Shown: positions 1-12,236 of the stretch, one piece after another | How the letters are laid out: every line of letters begins with the position of its first letter | Position numbering within the stretch: the first letter of the stretch is position 1 | From: Strigops habroptila | Lineage: Eukaryota > Chordata > Aves > Psittaciformes > Psittacidae | NCBI RefSeq assembly: GCF_004027225.2 | Contig: NC_044291.2 | Span: 11,826,707 to 11,890,706, forward strand | DNA length: 64,000 nucleotides | Direction of reading: 5' to 3' | The notes under the pieces: generated by a model | What the model saw: only the letters and a program-made list of their open reading frames with translations | Database searches by the model: none | Told to the model about the DNA's origin: nothing | Made by a program: the position numbers and the translations under genes

Positions 1-3000
1 TTGGGGTGGCAGTGACAGCGCCGGGCTGGCGTCAGCACCAGCTGCCCCATGCAGGCACATCCCAGTGCCCTTCACAGCAGTGCCTGTGGGTCAGGGTGGG
101 GGTCGGGGTGCTCTTGGACCCTCTGCACAGGCAGACCCCATTGCTGCCAGATATGGCTCAGCAGCCCCAGGCCTCAGCACGGGATGGTCCTTGAGACCCC
201 TGACTGCCATTAACCTGGCCCTAACAGCACGCCCGGGCCCAGCTGAGGCAATGGCACATGGCACCACAAAGTGCTGAGTGTAGTGGGCACTACCAGCAGC
301 AGGGAGTGCCCAGCATCCAGCCAGCCACCACCACGGCGTGCTCCATGGCATGCTCCATGGTGTGCTACACAAGGTGCTCCATGGTGTACTCCATGGCATG
401 CTCCACGGGGTGCTCCATGGCATACTCCATGGTTGCCCCAGCATGAGAGGAGCCACCGTGGCCTCACGGCAAGCCCCTGCACCCCCTCCCAGGGCACAGG
501 GCTCTACATCCCAGGCCATCACTCTCCCTGGTGGTGCTGGGGGTTGTGGGCAGGGGTGGAAGCCAACTGCACATGTGTGCAGCATGGAGGAGCTGAAGCA
601 GACGCGTAGGGTCCCTAGGGATGAAGGACAATCTCCATCTCTTCCTCCAGATCCAAGAGTGCACACATGCCTCCAGCACCCACATGGGAATCAGGGATGA
701 GTCACCCACAGCAGCCCCTGTCCCTGCCTCAGCCATTGTGCCCAGGCACTGGAGCCATGGCATCACCCACTGCAGAATGAGGAGCCATGTCACTCAAGCC
801 GTGGCCAAGTTGTGGGCCCTCAGCCACATGGGGGTCACAGACAGGTCCCAGGATGGAGAAACACAGCTGAAAGTCCATCTCATGAGTGATCTGCAGTGTC
901 AGCAATGCTCTCAGCTCTTCAACAGAGATGTCCTGCACCTGCCAAGGAGTGGGCTAGAGATGAGGACTGGAGGGACACAAGGATGTCCTGGCATGCTCTG
1001 GCAGCGGTGCCTGGCTCTTGCCATCCATCTCATCCACCCCACACGCTCAGCTGCCAGCATTCTGGGGCTTGGCAGGTCCTCAAACGTGTTCATGGCCCTG
1101 GCCCCAGCCTGCAGGACAGTCCCCAACCCCAGCACCTCCTGCTGGCACAGGGATGTGAAATTTTCCAAACAACAGGACCCCTGACCAGATCCTGGTGATG
1201 CCGCAGGGCTGGGGGGCATGGGTGGCCCTGGCATGGCCCCACACTGGGACAGTGTCCCTGAGCCAGCCCTAGCTCTGCAGGCTCTGCCCCACTGCATCAT
1301 CACTCAGCCCAGTCCCAGACTTGGCTGCTCATTCCTGAAGCCCCTGCAGAGGGGACACCAGGGGCGGTGGTGTCCCCAAAGGCTACAGAGCAGCGAGGTC
1401 CCAGGTAGGGCTCTGGGCTCCTAGTGAGTCCATGGCTCTGGCCAGAAGCATCCCACACCCCAGGTCAGGAGGTGGAGCTGGACGCTGGGAACTGCCCAAC
1501 TTGCTGCAGCTTGGCCCCATGCCCCGTGGCTGTGCCTGAGCTTCCAGCCCCCCACCCTCTGGCTCCCTGAGCTGCCCCACAGTGCAGGGGGGGCTCAGCC
1601 CTGCCCCACAACGTCCCAACTCCCTTGAGGGCAGTGAGACCCACAGGGCCTCAGGTCTGCGGTGGTTTCCTTCCTGCCATGGAGCTGCAGCTGCCCCAGG
1701 ACAGCCAGCAGGGGAAGAGCCCAGCGCACTTTGTAACGGCCAGTGAAGAGATTTGCCAAAAGAAGGAAGAAAAAGGGTTGTCAATAGAAGACACCAGCTC
1801 TCAACCATCAGGCAGCAGTGCCCTAAGCCCCACTTCAGACCCACGAGGGAAGGAGAACCCTGTGCTCCTGGGATGAATCCCTCTGGCAGCAGGATAACTA
1901 ATTCAGGGTATTTTAGGGCTATATTCCAAGCAAAAGGAGCTGGAAAGGGAAGATTGGAGCCATAGCTCAGCAGTGAACAGCGCTATCATCCAGCAGCTGC
2001 TGTTAACATGGACCAAGACAGCAAGGACCATGTCTTGCCCAGGCAGGCGGGGACGATGGGCCCCACAGCAGGACCAACCTCCTCTAAACCGTGTCAACCT
2101 GTTTTGGGCTGAGTTAGGCTAAGACAAAGCTTTGCATCCCCAAAGCAGCCCTGAGCTTTGTGCAAAAGCAAACCCCTTGGTGCCTGCCTGCTGCCAGCCC
2201 CATGGGAACAGGCACTGCAGGACACTGGTGCCAAGCTGAGCTGGATCTCGTGTGTGCTTGACACATCCAGGAATGGTGCAAGCCCCCAAGCCCCTGGGTT
2301 GGGCGGCAGAGAAGGGCCAGGACCGATGTGAGTGCTTGGGGTTGCTCAGCCCCAGAGTGCGGGGCTGCCTGTGGACTGGAGGGTGCTTCCACCCAGAGAG
2401 AGAAAAACCACAAAAAAGCACAAAAATTAAATTTCTGGGAATGCCTCTGGCTAAAAACCAAAGCTCCAGCTTGGAACCAGGAGGAGAAAAAGCTTCCCAG
2501 GCTGACCCAAGTGCTGCACATATGGCTCTCAGGGCTGATCTGTCTAATTCCCCTGCGCCCAAAGAGACAAAATCCATTTTGAAAGCAGCCCAAGAGGCCC
2601 CAGCACATGGCAATGGGTGGCCAAGAAAGGTGGCACAGAGGAAGAGTTCATCGTTGCTAGTTATACCAACAGCAGCGAGAGTCTTGGCTAAGCCAGCTCA
2701 TTTTCCCAACCTAATCCTCATTACAGCTGACAAACCTGGAGCAAAGGCAGCACATCTGGCATTTGGGCTGGCTTCGAAAGTTTCCAAGTAAATTGCTTGG
2801 GATGAGAAAAAGGGGGGTTTTGATGAACCATTTTCCAGGACAAGAGCCTGTTCCCCACAGAATAGCTTGGTCTGTCACTGAAACAAATTACGACCATTTT
2901 AGAACAAGACTTGGGCTGCAAAGAAGTCAACTGGTGGACTTGGCCAACAAGAGATTGTTTGGGAGCTTCTTTTGGCATCTGAATTTAGAATGAGAAAGAA

Positions 3001-3393
3001 AACGGAGCAGCTCGTGTTCACAGGGAAGCACGTCTCATCCGGCAGCGCTGGCCCTGGCGATGCAGCCGGAGCCCAGGGGCGATGTTGGGTGTGTGGGGTG
3101 CCCTTCCTGCAGATGCTGACACGGCTGCTCGGGCCTGGGGCCCATCCTGACATGCCACCCCCAGAGTCCTCTCTGCAGGGGCAGGTCTGAGGTGCTGGGG
3201 ATGGGTGGTCAGGTGCCTCCGCGACCCCCGCCCGCAGCTCGGGATTCCCCCCAGCCAGCGCTGGGGACCCCCCGGGTGCCGGCGCCGCTCCCGCACGGCG
3301 CATCCGCACATCGGGTGCCCACTGCGGCTGCCCCAACCTCCGGGAGCGCTGCTCCTCCATGCCCAGTCCCCACCCCGTGCCGGCCCCGCTCAC
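1..3393 (-). other. ENTPD2: ENTPD2 intron 1 (partial)
   Basis: Non-coding stretch downstream, in the gene's direction, of ENTPD2 exon 1. No exon resembling the next ENTPD2 segment (the apyrase motif with Asp-Ala-Gly-Ser) was found on the minus strand, so exon 2 should lie to the left of the window. The stretch holds a short CTCCATGG-type tandem repeat near 339-436 and is otherwise unique GC-rich sequence. Open frames here contain no recognisable domain. Confidence 0.6.
339..436. repeat. CTCCATGG-type imperfect tandem repeat
   Basis: About eight imperfect copies of a 10-14 bp unit built on CTCCATGG followed by CATG, TGTG or TACT. The unit is nearly palindromic (CCATGG), so both strands give long repetitive open frames such as repeated Ser-Met-Pro-Trp; these are artefacts of the repeat. 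Confidence 0.8.
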
Positions 3394-3700
3394 CTTGAAG
3401 CCGGGCGGGCCCCGCGTGTCCCCGGTGCCGAGGCAGAGCAGGAGGATGCCCAGGAGGCAGCCGAGGGCGAGCAGCAGCAGGACGGCGGCTACCCGGCGGG
3501 CCATGGCGGGGCAGGTGAGCGGCTCTGCGGTGGTTGCGGCGGCTCCTGCTGCTGCTGCTGCTCCTCCTCCTCCTCGCCCGCCTCTCCCGGCTGAGTCACC
3601 GCCGCCGCGGCCCCCCCGGGCGGGTCACCGGGCTGCGGGTCCCGCGGCTGCCCCGGCACCGGGCTCGTCTCCGTCCCGCAACCCCGCCCCTAGGCATCGC
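3230..3700 (-). promoter_or_regulatory. ENTPD2: CpG-island promoter and 5' UTR of ENTPD2
   Basis: Very GC- and CpG-rich stretch around ENTPD2 exon 1. Positions 3542-3580 carry GCT and CCT trinucleotide runs, which would lie in or just upstream of the 5' UTR on the minus strand. No TATA box was seen. The exact transcription start cannot be placed. Confidence 0.6.
3394..3504 (-). CDS. ENTPD2: ENTPD2 exon 1: ectonucleoside triphosphate diphosphohydrolase 2 (N-terminus only)
   Basis: Thirty-seven codons from a well-placed ATG (G at -3, G at +4) to a donor site, phase 0, reading AAG|GTGAGC. The peptide starts MARRVAAVLLLLALG, is one long hydrophobic segment, and ends in GPPGFK. This matches the layout of human ENTPD2 exon 1: short cytoplasmic tip, N-terminal membrane anchor, then PPALK before the first apyrase motif. 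ENTPD2 is a plasma-membrane ecto-ATPase that hydrolyses extracellular ATP to ADP, with its catalytic domain outside the cell between two membrane anchors. No catalytic residues lie in this exon. The call therefore rests on the anchor, the PPxxK boundary and the position next to SAPCD2, where human ENTPD2 also lies. The paralogue ENTPD8 is the main alternative. Confidence 0.75.
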
Positions 3701-6614
3701 CCCTCGGGATCAGCCCCATCCACCCCCCTGGGCATGGTCCTTGACCCGGGACTTAGCCCCGGTCCCTCGGGCATCCCGAGGGGGCAAGTCCCTCGGGGCT
3801 CAGCCCCACACTGTGCCTTCTGTCTCCAGGGTTGGTCCCATCTTCTTCCCACTCCCTGGCTTTGCCCTTGATCAGCCCCATCATGCCCCCCAGGCATTAC
3901 CCCCACCCCGGGGCTCAGCAATGGGCTTGGTGGGAGGTGAGAACACCCCAAGCCACAGAAAAGCTCTGAAAAAGTCTTGCCTACTACCATGATTAACTCC
4001 AAACATCCTCTACCATGATTAGCAACTCTGAACATCTTTCCACTTTTAATCATTACAAGGAGTTTGTGACAGCCCTGAGGAGCCCAGATGTATATTGAGA
4101 TTGCTTTTAATATGGTCACAAGTGAATAATGTAATGCTTTTCCACATGGAGCAGCGAGCCAAGGAACATTGGGCCCCTGTCTCTGAGAAGGCCGTTTTGA
4201 GCTTGCTTACACAGTGGGATAAAACAGTGAGCAAAATAATAAACAAGGAGATATCACCAAGGAGAGGAGGCTGAAGGAGGACATGGCTCTCAGCCCAGCC
4301 GTGCTGCAGGGTCACACTTCAGCTCCTCGCAGCCCAGGCTCACTTCATTCTCTTTGAAGCAAGCAGCTCTTTCTGCTGCTTGTGCTGCCCCCATGCAGCA
4401 TGTGTTGTACCAGTACTGGGGGTTCTTCAGGGCTTCCTGCCCATCACTGTGGTATCTGGGTGCAGAGGCACTCAAGGTGCCCAGGCTGTGCCCATGGGCC
4501 CACGGAGGCCCTACTGCTGGAGGTCCCATGGGGGAGCAGCTCCGGTTTTGTCCCCCAAAGCAGTGTCTGGCAGCAGAGTCTGGGGAAGAAAATGGCTCAA
4601 TACGGGCACAGCGAGTGACCCTTGTCTTGCAGGTGTCCATCACCCCAGCACCTCTTCGTGACCTGAGTCTTTGCAGGTATGCCTATCTCCTCACTTCAAT
4701 TCATTAAGCATTTAACCTCCGGAAAACTCAACTGCAAGACATCAACTTCAGTCAACTCCAAGACATGAATATTTCATTTATGTGAAAAAATTATTCCTCT
4801 TTGTTGCTGCTGCTGCTGTTGATACCGCAGGAGACCACAGTCTTGTCTCAGAGGCTCAGCAGAGCATCGTTTCCTCTGCCTTACTGCATCACTGCTGGTT
4901 TTATGGCTCTTCTTGAGTTTCCAGGGGGAAATACCTGCCTAGTCCTGGCTCTTCTTGCCACCATCCTCACCCATCTAATCCTTCTGAGGTGCACTTCTGT
5001 AACCCTCACAGGTGCAACGGCACCAGGGATTAACACAGAAGCAGAAAGATCTCTGGATTGCATTTAATCCGTTTTTTAATATTTACCAAGCTTCCTGTTT
5101 CTCTCTTGGACCAGACGAGCATTGAGAAGAGGTCTTCAGAGACTGAAAAGGAAAAAAATCTCTTTTCTGACTGGTAACAAGCAGAGGTGGGGCTGGAGGA
5201 GCCCTGTGAGGGTGGAATGGTCTCTTGCTCCTTATCCTTGTTTTGCTCGTGGGGACTTTGGAGCAAGTCCCTTTCTGGCAGGTGGTTCCTTGGTGTGGTG
5301 GGACCCTCCTGGGATATGAGGGGAGATGTGGGTATGGATCTTGGTCTTGTGCAGGCTTGGCCACACTGTTCCAAGGCTGGCATGGAGTAGAGGGTTTGCA
5401 TCCGTTCCCACTGCAAAGGGGGCTCTTCCTCCTTTTCTTCATGGGGTTGCATTTGCCACCCTCTGTCTGGCCCCATGGAGTGGCGGGGTTGAGCCGTGGT
5501 CTGAGGTAGCCCTGGCTGACTGCTGATGTCCCAAGAGACTCAACCTCCAGAGCAAACAGAGAGCCACCGAGAACTGTGATGCACTGGGCTGGAAAGGCTC
5601 CCGGCCATGCAAAGGGAATGACAGCCACGCAGACCCATGTACAGCCCGAGACATCTCCATGATGGTGTGTTCAGGCAGGGAGCACCCCGACACCGCTGAC
5701 CTGAGCCCGGCCAGGGTCAGCCCCAGCAAGGGGAGGCTCCCATGACCTCCTGTTTCTCATCGTCACCCATTTACAGGAGACACCACCAGAGATCATCCCA
5801 CAGTCCCCATGCCCATGTCCACGTCCACTCTTTGCTGTTCAATCTGTCATCTACCTGTATCCCAAGTCCTCCTCTGCAGGGCTGCTTTCCATGCATTCAT
5901 CCTGCCTTGAGTATCCCCAAGGACAGAGGCACATGGTGAAATTTTAGGGTCCTGCTTTGATAGAGGAGGGACAGAGACCCTCAGCATGACCAGACACTTA
6001 CAGTAACCCGAAATAACCACTTAATCTGTCAGATGCAGGGCTGGGGTTTGCTGTGAGGCACAGTCAGTTCCCCACAGTTTAATACCAATTTTTATGCTCA
6101 TAGCCCGTGTCTGGGGTCCCTCTGTTACAGGGCCATGGCAGTGAGGTTCCAGGTGTAGCTGTGAGATGGGGCATGGTAAAGGGAGCCCAGCAGAGAGCGT
6201 GGATGTCACAGGCAAAGGAGAAACCATATCAGGAGCCCCAGCTCCCAACCGTGCTGGTGCCTTTTGCTCATCTCACACCTGGGTAAACAGTGAGAGCTTA
6301 GGCCCGGGTAAAGCTGGGTGAGGATGTGCCACCAGCAAGCCTGCAGTGTCTGCGGGCTCTTGATGTTTCCGCATCCCCTGCATCTGATGTGGACACTGAC
6401 TGCAGCTCAGCAGCATGGAGGAGACAGGGCTTTCTTACCCCTGCTCTAAGCAGAGGCGCAGGCTCCACAGGGAAGACGGGTCTTGGTGGCATTCCTCTCC
6501 CAGCCTGTCCCCGTGCTGGGGGGCTCAGGCAGAATGAAATATTCACTAAGGGCAAAGTGGCAGGTGGGGAACAAAAATGAGAAGGTGGGGAGGGCGTTAC
6601 CCACCCGGCAGTGC

Positions 6615-6694
6615 GGGATAACCACTTCTCAGATGGGATAACCACTTCCTGGATGGGATAACCACTTTCTGGATGAGATGACTACTTCCTGGAC
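6615..6694. repeat. 20-bp tandem repeat, four copies
   Basis: Four consecutive 20-bp units, the first three beginning GGGATAACCACTT and the fourth diverged (GAGATGACTACTT). They follow each other without gaps. Confidence 0.85.
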
Positions 6695-8802
6695 AAAGGG
6701 GAGAGGTTTTTCTAATCCACTTCCAACAAAAGCATCTGACATGGGGCCACCTGGGTGAGGGTGGCCTGAGTTGAAGGAATGGTTAGTGGAGAAACTGGAG
6801 CAAGAGGAGGGATTCATTGGCTGGGTCTGAAAGATGGTGCCTGGAGACGTTAGGGTTTGTGGTGGGGGGGGCCTCATGGCTTCTCGGTGTCTTCATTAAG
6901 CATGGACAAGCACATCTGGGAGCAACAGGTGGGCGGCACATCTGGAACACTGATGGGCGGCACTGCAGCTCCCTGTGTGCTTGGGAAATAACAGGAAGAA
7001 CAACATGAGCCTGGAGATACTGCAACAGGCCGGGGTCCAATGGGAGGGATTAGGTACAGGGTTTGCTGCTCCCATCTGCAAGCTCCTCAGCCAACAACAA
7101 GTGCAGGGGAGCACAGGAACATTCAATAATCTTGGGATTAGGATGAGCCACCAGCATGGGCCAGCCATGAGCAATGCACAGGCAGTTCCACAATGCACTG
7201 AAGAGCTGCTACAGCACAACACTGATCTCAGCCCTGACAGGAGCCCCAGCGTGGTCGTGACAGGAGCCCTCCTCCTATGGGAGCACAGGAGGGCAGCAGG
7301 GCTGTGGTTCCTCTGCAAGGACACCCAGGGCAGGGAGCAGCAGGTAGGGAGAGAACAGCATGGTCCCTGTGCAGCCAGCAGCGCGTCCAGGATGGGGTGA
7401 GGCTGTGAAGGTGTCCCCAACAGGAGCATAGCTTCTGTCTGCCCCATGAGCAGTGTGTGAACCAGGGGACAAGGGCAGGTGCTCTCTCCTCAGCCACAGG
7501 CTGGGTTGAGGCTGCTCACAGGTCCACATGCTGTGGTCCATGGGAGGCAGAATCCCAATCCCAATCCCAGTCCTGCCTGGGAGCAGCACAGGATGCCCAG
7601 CCCAGTGGAGGGGCTGTGATCTGCTCCCAGTGCAGCCGGACGAACTGCACAGCTCTTGCTGGGCTCAGGACCTGGATGGACCCAGCCTTGGAGACTCGCC
7701 TCAGAAATCACGTGTATGTCTGGGAGGGCGCAGGCCAGCACAGGCCAGCCACCCGCTAAACCAGAGCTGTCACTTCCTCAGTGACCTCCAGGTCCAACCA
7801 AAAGACTTGGGTGTCTGGGCTTCCCAAACTGCTTGTGATGATTGTCTCCCAGGTGTCTCACTGCCTTGCATGGAGGAGTCCCAAAATTGTGCAGGGTACC
7901 AGAAAACCTCCCAGCAGCCTGTCCTACTGGGGGATGCATCCGTCAGCCCAGCAAAGACACATCAAACTGGAGCCAGAAAGATGCTTTTGTTTGGGGTGCT
8001 CCCATCACTTCTCCACATTCACAGCATTACCAGTACGGTGGGTAGCCGGCCAAGGGCTGGCCGGGAACAAGTGCCTGTTGGGAATAGCTGAGGGTGTCCA
8101 CACTGGCCCCAGCACTGAGCAAGCCCACAGCACATGCATGCAAGGCATTTTGGTTTGGGTTTGAGTCTGTGGGCAATGAGGCTGTAAATCCACCCAGTGT
8201 TTCCATTGGTAGAGGAGAAAAATAAGTGGGTGCAGCAAATGGAAGTGTGACTGAGGGCAGGTCCTGCTGAGCCAGTAGCTTTGCCTCAACACCCTGGGGG
8301 TGGGAGCTCCCCAGTGTGCTTGAGACTTGGCTTCAAGGCCAGAGTTTTCCCTCCTGCAGGCACTGAAGGTTTGGAAAGACCCCAGTGTATCCAAGGCTAT
8401 AATCCTCCTCCTGGCAAGGATGCTTGCCTGGAAGGAAGATCAAACCCGAGCACAAGTCTCTATTCTTCCCTTACTTTGTAAACCTTTTTCTCTATCCTGT
8501 TTCCCAGGGCAGCGTCTCTGTGATGCCAGCCCAGGGAGGGCTCCCACGGACATGGATCTGCTCCCTGTTGTCCAGGCACCAAAGCAGCCAGGAAATAGGC
8601 GGCTTCTCTGGCAAAGCCCCACCAGGTTCTCCCGGCTGCCCTGCCAGGAGCCCTCTCATGACAGGGCAGATTTTGGGGGCATCCAGCCATGGGACGGATA
8701 CTGCAGTGAGGGGCAGCGTGGGCTGTCAGGCTCCTGGTGCTGTCAGCTCTGCCCATCTGGCTGTGGTGCGGCACCTGACGAGCTGTTTCCCCAGGCTCAT
8801 GA

Positions 8803-8866
8803 GACTGGGGTATGAGACTGAGGTATGAGACTCCTCATATGAGTATGAGGTATGAGACTGAGGATC
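8803..8866. repeat. TATGAGACTGAGG-type short tandem repeat
   Basis: Imperfect repeats of a roughly 13-bp unit, TATGAGACTGAGG, with a few diverged copies. It lies about 70 bp left of a larger minisatellite. Confidence 0.75.
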
Positions 8867-8936
8867 CCAGCATGGAACATGGGACATGGGACCCACTGGC
8901 CCATCCTTGCCCATCCTCAGAGTGAAGGAGGCAAGA

Positions 8937-9160
8937 CAGATGATGATGGCACACACAGGACAGATGATGGCACACACAGGACAGATGATGGCACACCAGG
9001 ACAGATGATGGCATATCAGGACAGATGGTGGCACAGGCAGGACAGATGATGATGGCACAGGCAGGACAGATGATGGCGGCACACCAGGACAGATGATGGC
9101 ACACCAGGACACATGGTGCCACAGACAGGACAGATGATGATGGCACACGCAGGACAGACT
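8937..9160. repeat. Minisatellite, GGACAGATGATGGCACA unit
   Basis: About ten imperfect copies of a 20-25 bp unit with core GGACAGATGATGGCACA. Copies differ by an extra GAT triplet and by CACA, CCA or GGCA before AGGACAG. The repeat opens long minus-strand frames rich in Cys-Ala-Ile-Ile-Cys-Pro, which are not genes. Confidence 0.9.
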
Positions 9161-11419
9161 TCATCTCCCACCAGCACAGCAGCAAGGGCAGCACGAGGTG
9201 CTAGGAACAGTCCGGGATGTGCCTTGCTGTCTGCAAAGACCTGTTTGCAGGGATAGCAGCAAAGGGACCCACTGCAGCAAAGGGCAGGGGAGCACGAGCA
9301 ACCCTTTGGCCAAGGCTCAGCCATGGGAGCCCTTCCCTTTCCATATTGCTTCCCAGCCCCCAGCCCTTGGTCCTGCCCTGCCCCACTGCCCCGGCCTGCT
9401 GACAGCTCCTGCCATGGGCAAACACCACCGGAAGCTTTCCTGGAGACACTCCCTCAGCATCTGCCTCCCAGCAGCCCTTCAGCATCTGGGCTCATCTCCT
9501 TCCAGCAAACCCAGTGCTCCCCGGGGCTGCCTGGGAGCAGGGATGAGCTTCATTGACCTGCCATGAAATCATCTCTCAATGAGATCAGGCTGTTGAATTG
9601 ACCCATACCCTGGCCACGGAATGAATCAACTGTCATCACTTTTTAAAATCCACTTTTTTCCATATTTAACCCTCCTGTTTCACCAGCATTGCCCACCCTG
9701 GGGCCTTTCGTATGAACCTTCCTGCTGAATTCCCAGTGCACCCCCAGCTCCCCCAGCTCCCTTTAGGTTTTTGTCTCAAATGACTCAGACCTCAAAGACA
9801 GGAGTCAAACAACCCAAAATCCTGACATTTAGATAGAAAGGAAGAGTTTGTGAGCTGCAGAGATTTTCAGAGTTTCTCTTTTCAGGTTTTGAACACAGCT
9901 GCAAAACTGGAGTTGTATTTATCTTCCAGGGAGAATTGGAGTTTCTGAGCTCAACGTGGGATGCCACCAGCTGCAAGTTGAGAAAATCATGTGCCATGAA
10001 GCTCTCAAAAAGCCCTTGAGAGCCTCATTTGTTTCCTCTTCCTCCACACTACGAAACAGTATGACTCATGACCAGACGGATGCTCTGAGTATGCACAGGG
10101 ATCTCTCCAACTGCAGATGGACACCCTCGAATGCACCCCGGTGCTGCAGGTTACCTATTCCTGCCCCAAAACAGAGACATCTCCATGGGTCTTCTTCAGG
10201 CCACTCCAGGATGGTCAGCTGGCTTAGTGCAAACCTCAGAAAAGTGAGAACAGATTGCTTCAGCACGAGGCAGATGAGGGACTGCGGCACGTCCCCTCCC
10301 CAGCCCCACGGCGCAGCTCCTCCCTCCCAGAGCTTCTCACTCAGCTCTGGGAGCGGCAGCATGGGGTCCAGCCTCAGGATGTGTTCAGCCACCCTCTTTC
10401 ACTAATGTTTGCAAAATAGTCTGAGGAAACACAGTCCCACACAGATGTTATAGGCTGCAGGACAGAAGAGCAAGCAGGGCCCATGCCAGGGGTGCCACCA
10501 CTTAAACATAAATCTCTAAGGCTGAAGCAGGTTGCAGAGGTGATGGAGTCATCGGGAGGGGAAAGGAGATGGAGAACAGCTGTGTCCTGGGATCTCGGGC
10601 GCCTGCAGAGCTAATAATGCTCCACTCAAAGCCACCACCCTTCCCTTTTAATTCTGTGCTTTGTAAGAGGGACAAAAGGAAAAGAAACACCCAGGCAGGT
10701 TCAGTTGTGGAAAGCTAGCAGTGCCACTTCCAGGTGCCCCTCTGTGTCTGCTGGGATGGGGCTGTGCTGGGGAAGGGCATGGGAAGGATGCTTTCCCACC
10801 TCCAGGTTCGCTCCTGCTCTCGGGCTTCAGCAGGTGACTTGGATGAAACTACTAAGTGCAATTTTTCCAGCTTCAGATGGATTTTGCTGTTTGCAGGGTG
10901 GAAGAGCAACCATCACTTCTCGCGCTGCTGCTGGGCACCGCAGGGAGACAATGCCCTGCTCAGGGAAAATATTGTTTGCTGGAATGGGTTTTTCCAGCTG
11001 GAAGGTCCCAGGGCAGGGCTGAAGTTAAACCCTCAGTGCAGAAAAATGGGACTTTGCACGAGTCTGAGGTTTGGCAGATCAGGGCTGCGGGGCTTGCCAG
11101 AGGAGCACTCCGCAGCCAGCAGCCCCCCGGCTCCTCTCCAAAGAGCAGCTGGAGAGGTCCAGCTCCCAAAACACACCCTGTGCTGGTGTCAGGAGCTGGA
11201 CAGGCTGGGGAGTCCTCACGAGAGCCAGAACCAGCCCAGGCATGTGGGATGCTGTTGGAGCAGAAATGATCCTGCCCAATGTGTGTCAACTAGATGGGAA
11301 CTTGGCAGAGGTTGGTGTGGATGAGTGACCACATCCTGCACCCAGTGCATCCTGCCTCTGCTCCAGTCTCGTCCTCCTTCTGCCAGGGGGACATCCTTGA
11401 GACTGCATTGCGTTTACAT

Positions 11420-11739
11420 GGCCAGGTTTTGGTAGTGGGAGGCTGCACGGGTGGCTTCTATGAGAAGACGCCAGAAGCTGCTGCCATGTTGGGTCCAGCC
11501 AGCTCCAACCGTCTCCAAAATGGGCCCACCACTGCCCAAAGAGGAGCCCATCAGCAAATTTGCTAGTTCTTCTATGATAATGTATTAATTAAAGGGTAAA
11601 AACCACTGCGCTGCAGCTGAAGAGAGGAGCCAGAATATGTGGGAGCAGCAGCTTTGCAGATGCCAAGGTCAGTGAGGGAGGAGAGCAGGAGGTGCTCCAG
11701 GCACCAGAACAGATTCCCCTGTGGCCTGTGGTGCAGACC
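11420..11739 (+). mobile_element. Avian LTR-like interspersed repeat, left part
   Basis: I recognise the order of segments as a repeat common across bird genomes: GGCCAGGTTTTGGTAG, a GGCTTCTATGAGAAG block, an AATTAAAGGGTAAAAACCACTGCGC block, then CCAAGGTCAGTGAGGGAGGAG and GGAGGTGCTCCAGG. It is probably an endogenous-retrovirus-class LTR, of ERVL type as far as I can recall; the family name is uncertain. A minus-strand CR1 interrupts it at 11740, and it resumes at 12237. No viral protein frame is present. Confidence 0.5.
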
Positions 11740-12236
11740 ATAGAATCACAGAATCATAGAATCAACCAGGTTGGAAAAGACCTTTAAGCTCATCAAGTCT
11801 GACTGTTCCCCAGCACTGCCAAGGCCACCACTAACCCATGGCACTGAGAGCCCCATCTACATGGTGTGTGAACACTTCCAGGGATGGTGACTCCAGCACT
11901 GCCCTGGGCAGCCTGTTCCAATGCCTGAGCACCTTTTGGGGAAGGAATTGTTCCTCATCTCTGTCTAAACCTGCCCTGGTGCAGCTTGAGGCTGTCTCCC
12001 CTTGTCCCATCCCTTGTTCCTGGGGAGCAGAGACTGGCCCCCTCCTGGCTCCATCCTCCTGTCAGGCAGTTGTAGAGAGCAATAAGGTCCCCCCGAGCCT
12101 TCTCTTCTCCAGACTAAACCCCCCCAGGTCCCTCAGCCATTCCTCATCACTCTTGTGCTCCAGGCCCTGCACCATTTCTGTTGCCCTTCTCTGGCCCCGC
12201 TCCAGCACCTCAATGTCTTTCTTGTAGTGAGGGCCC
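11740..12236 (-). mobile_element. CR1 LINE, 3' fragment
   Basis: The left end on the plus strand begins ATAGAATCACAGAATCATAG, which is the reversed octamer tail of CR1, then GGTTGGAAAAGACCTTTAAG. The right part runs into the CCGCTCCAGCACCTCAATGTC and GGGCCCAGA blocks of CR1. It is about 500 bp, 5'-truncated, and inserted in the LTR-like repeat on both sides. Confidence 0.9.

Larger units (their letters stand above)
3701..11419. other. Intergenic region, ENTPD2 to SAPCD2, left part
   Basis: No supportable gene was seen on either strand. The contents are mostly unique GC-rich sequence plus the tandem repeats listed separately. A small 26-bp imperfect direct duplication sits at about 3984-4038 (CTACCATGATTA twice). 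Open frames of 100-190 codons are present but overlap in several frames and show no domains or exon-like conservation. Confidence 0.6.

Noticed and set aside
91-666. 191-codon minus-strand frame with repeated Ser-Met-Pro-Trp
   Set aside because: The repetitive part is the CTCCATGG tandem array read through; the rest has no similarity to any protein I know and lies in the ENTPD2 intron.
8937-9160. Regular short repeats considered as a CRISPR array
   Set aside because: Units are contiguous and imperfect without unique spacers, and the window is a vertebrate genome.
8726-9194. Overlapping minus-strand frames rich in Cys-Ala-Ile-Ile-Cys-Pro
   Set aside because: Produced by the minisatellite at 8937-9160 being open in several frames at once.
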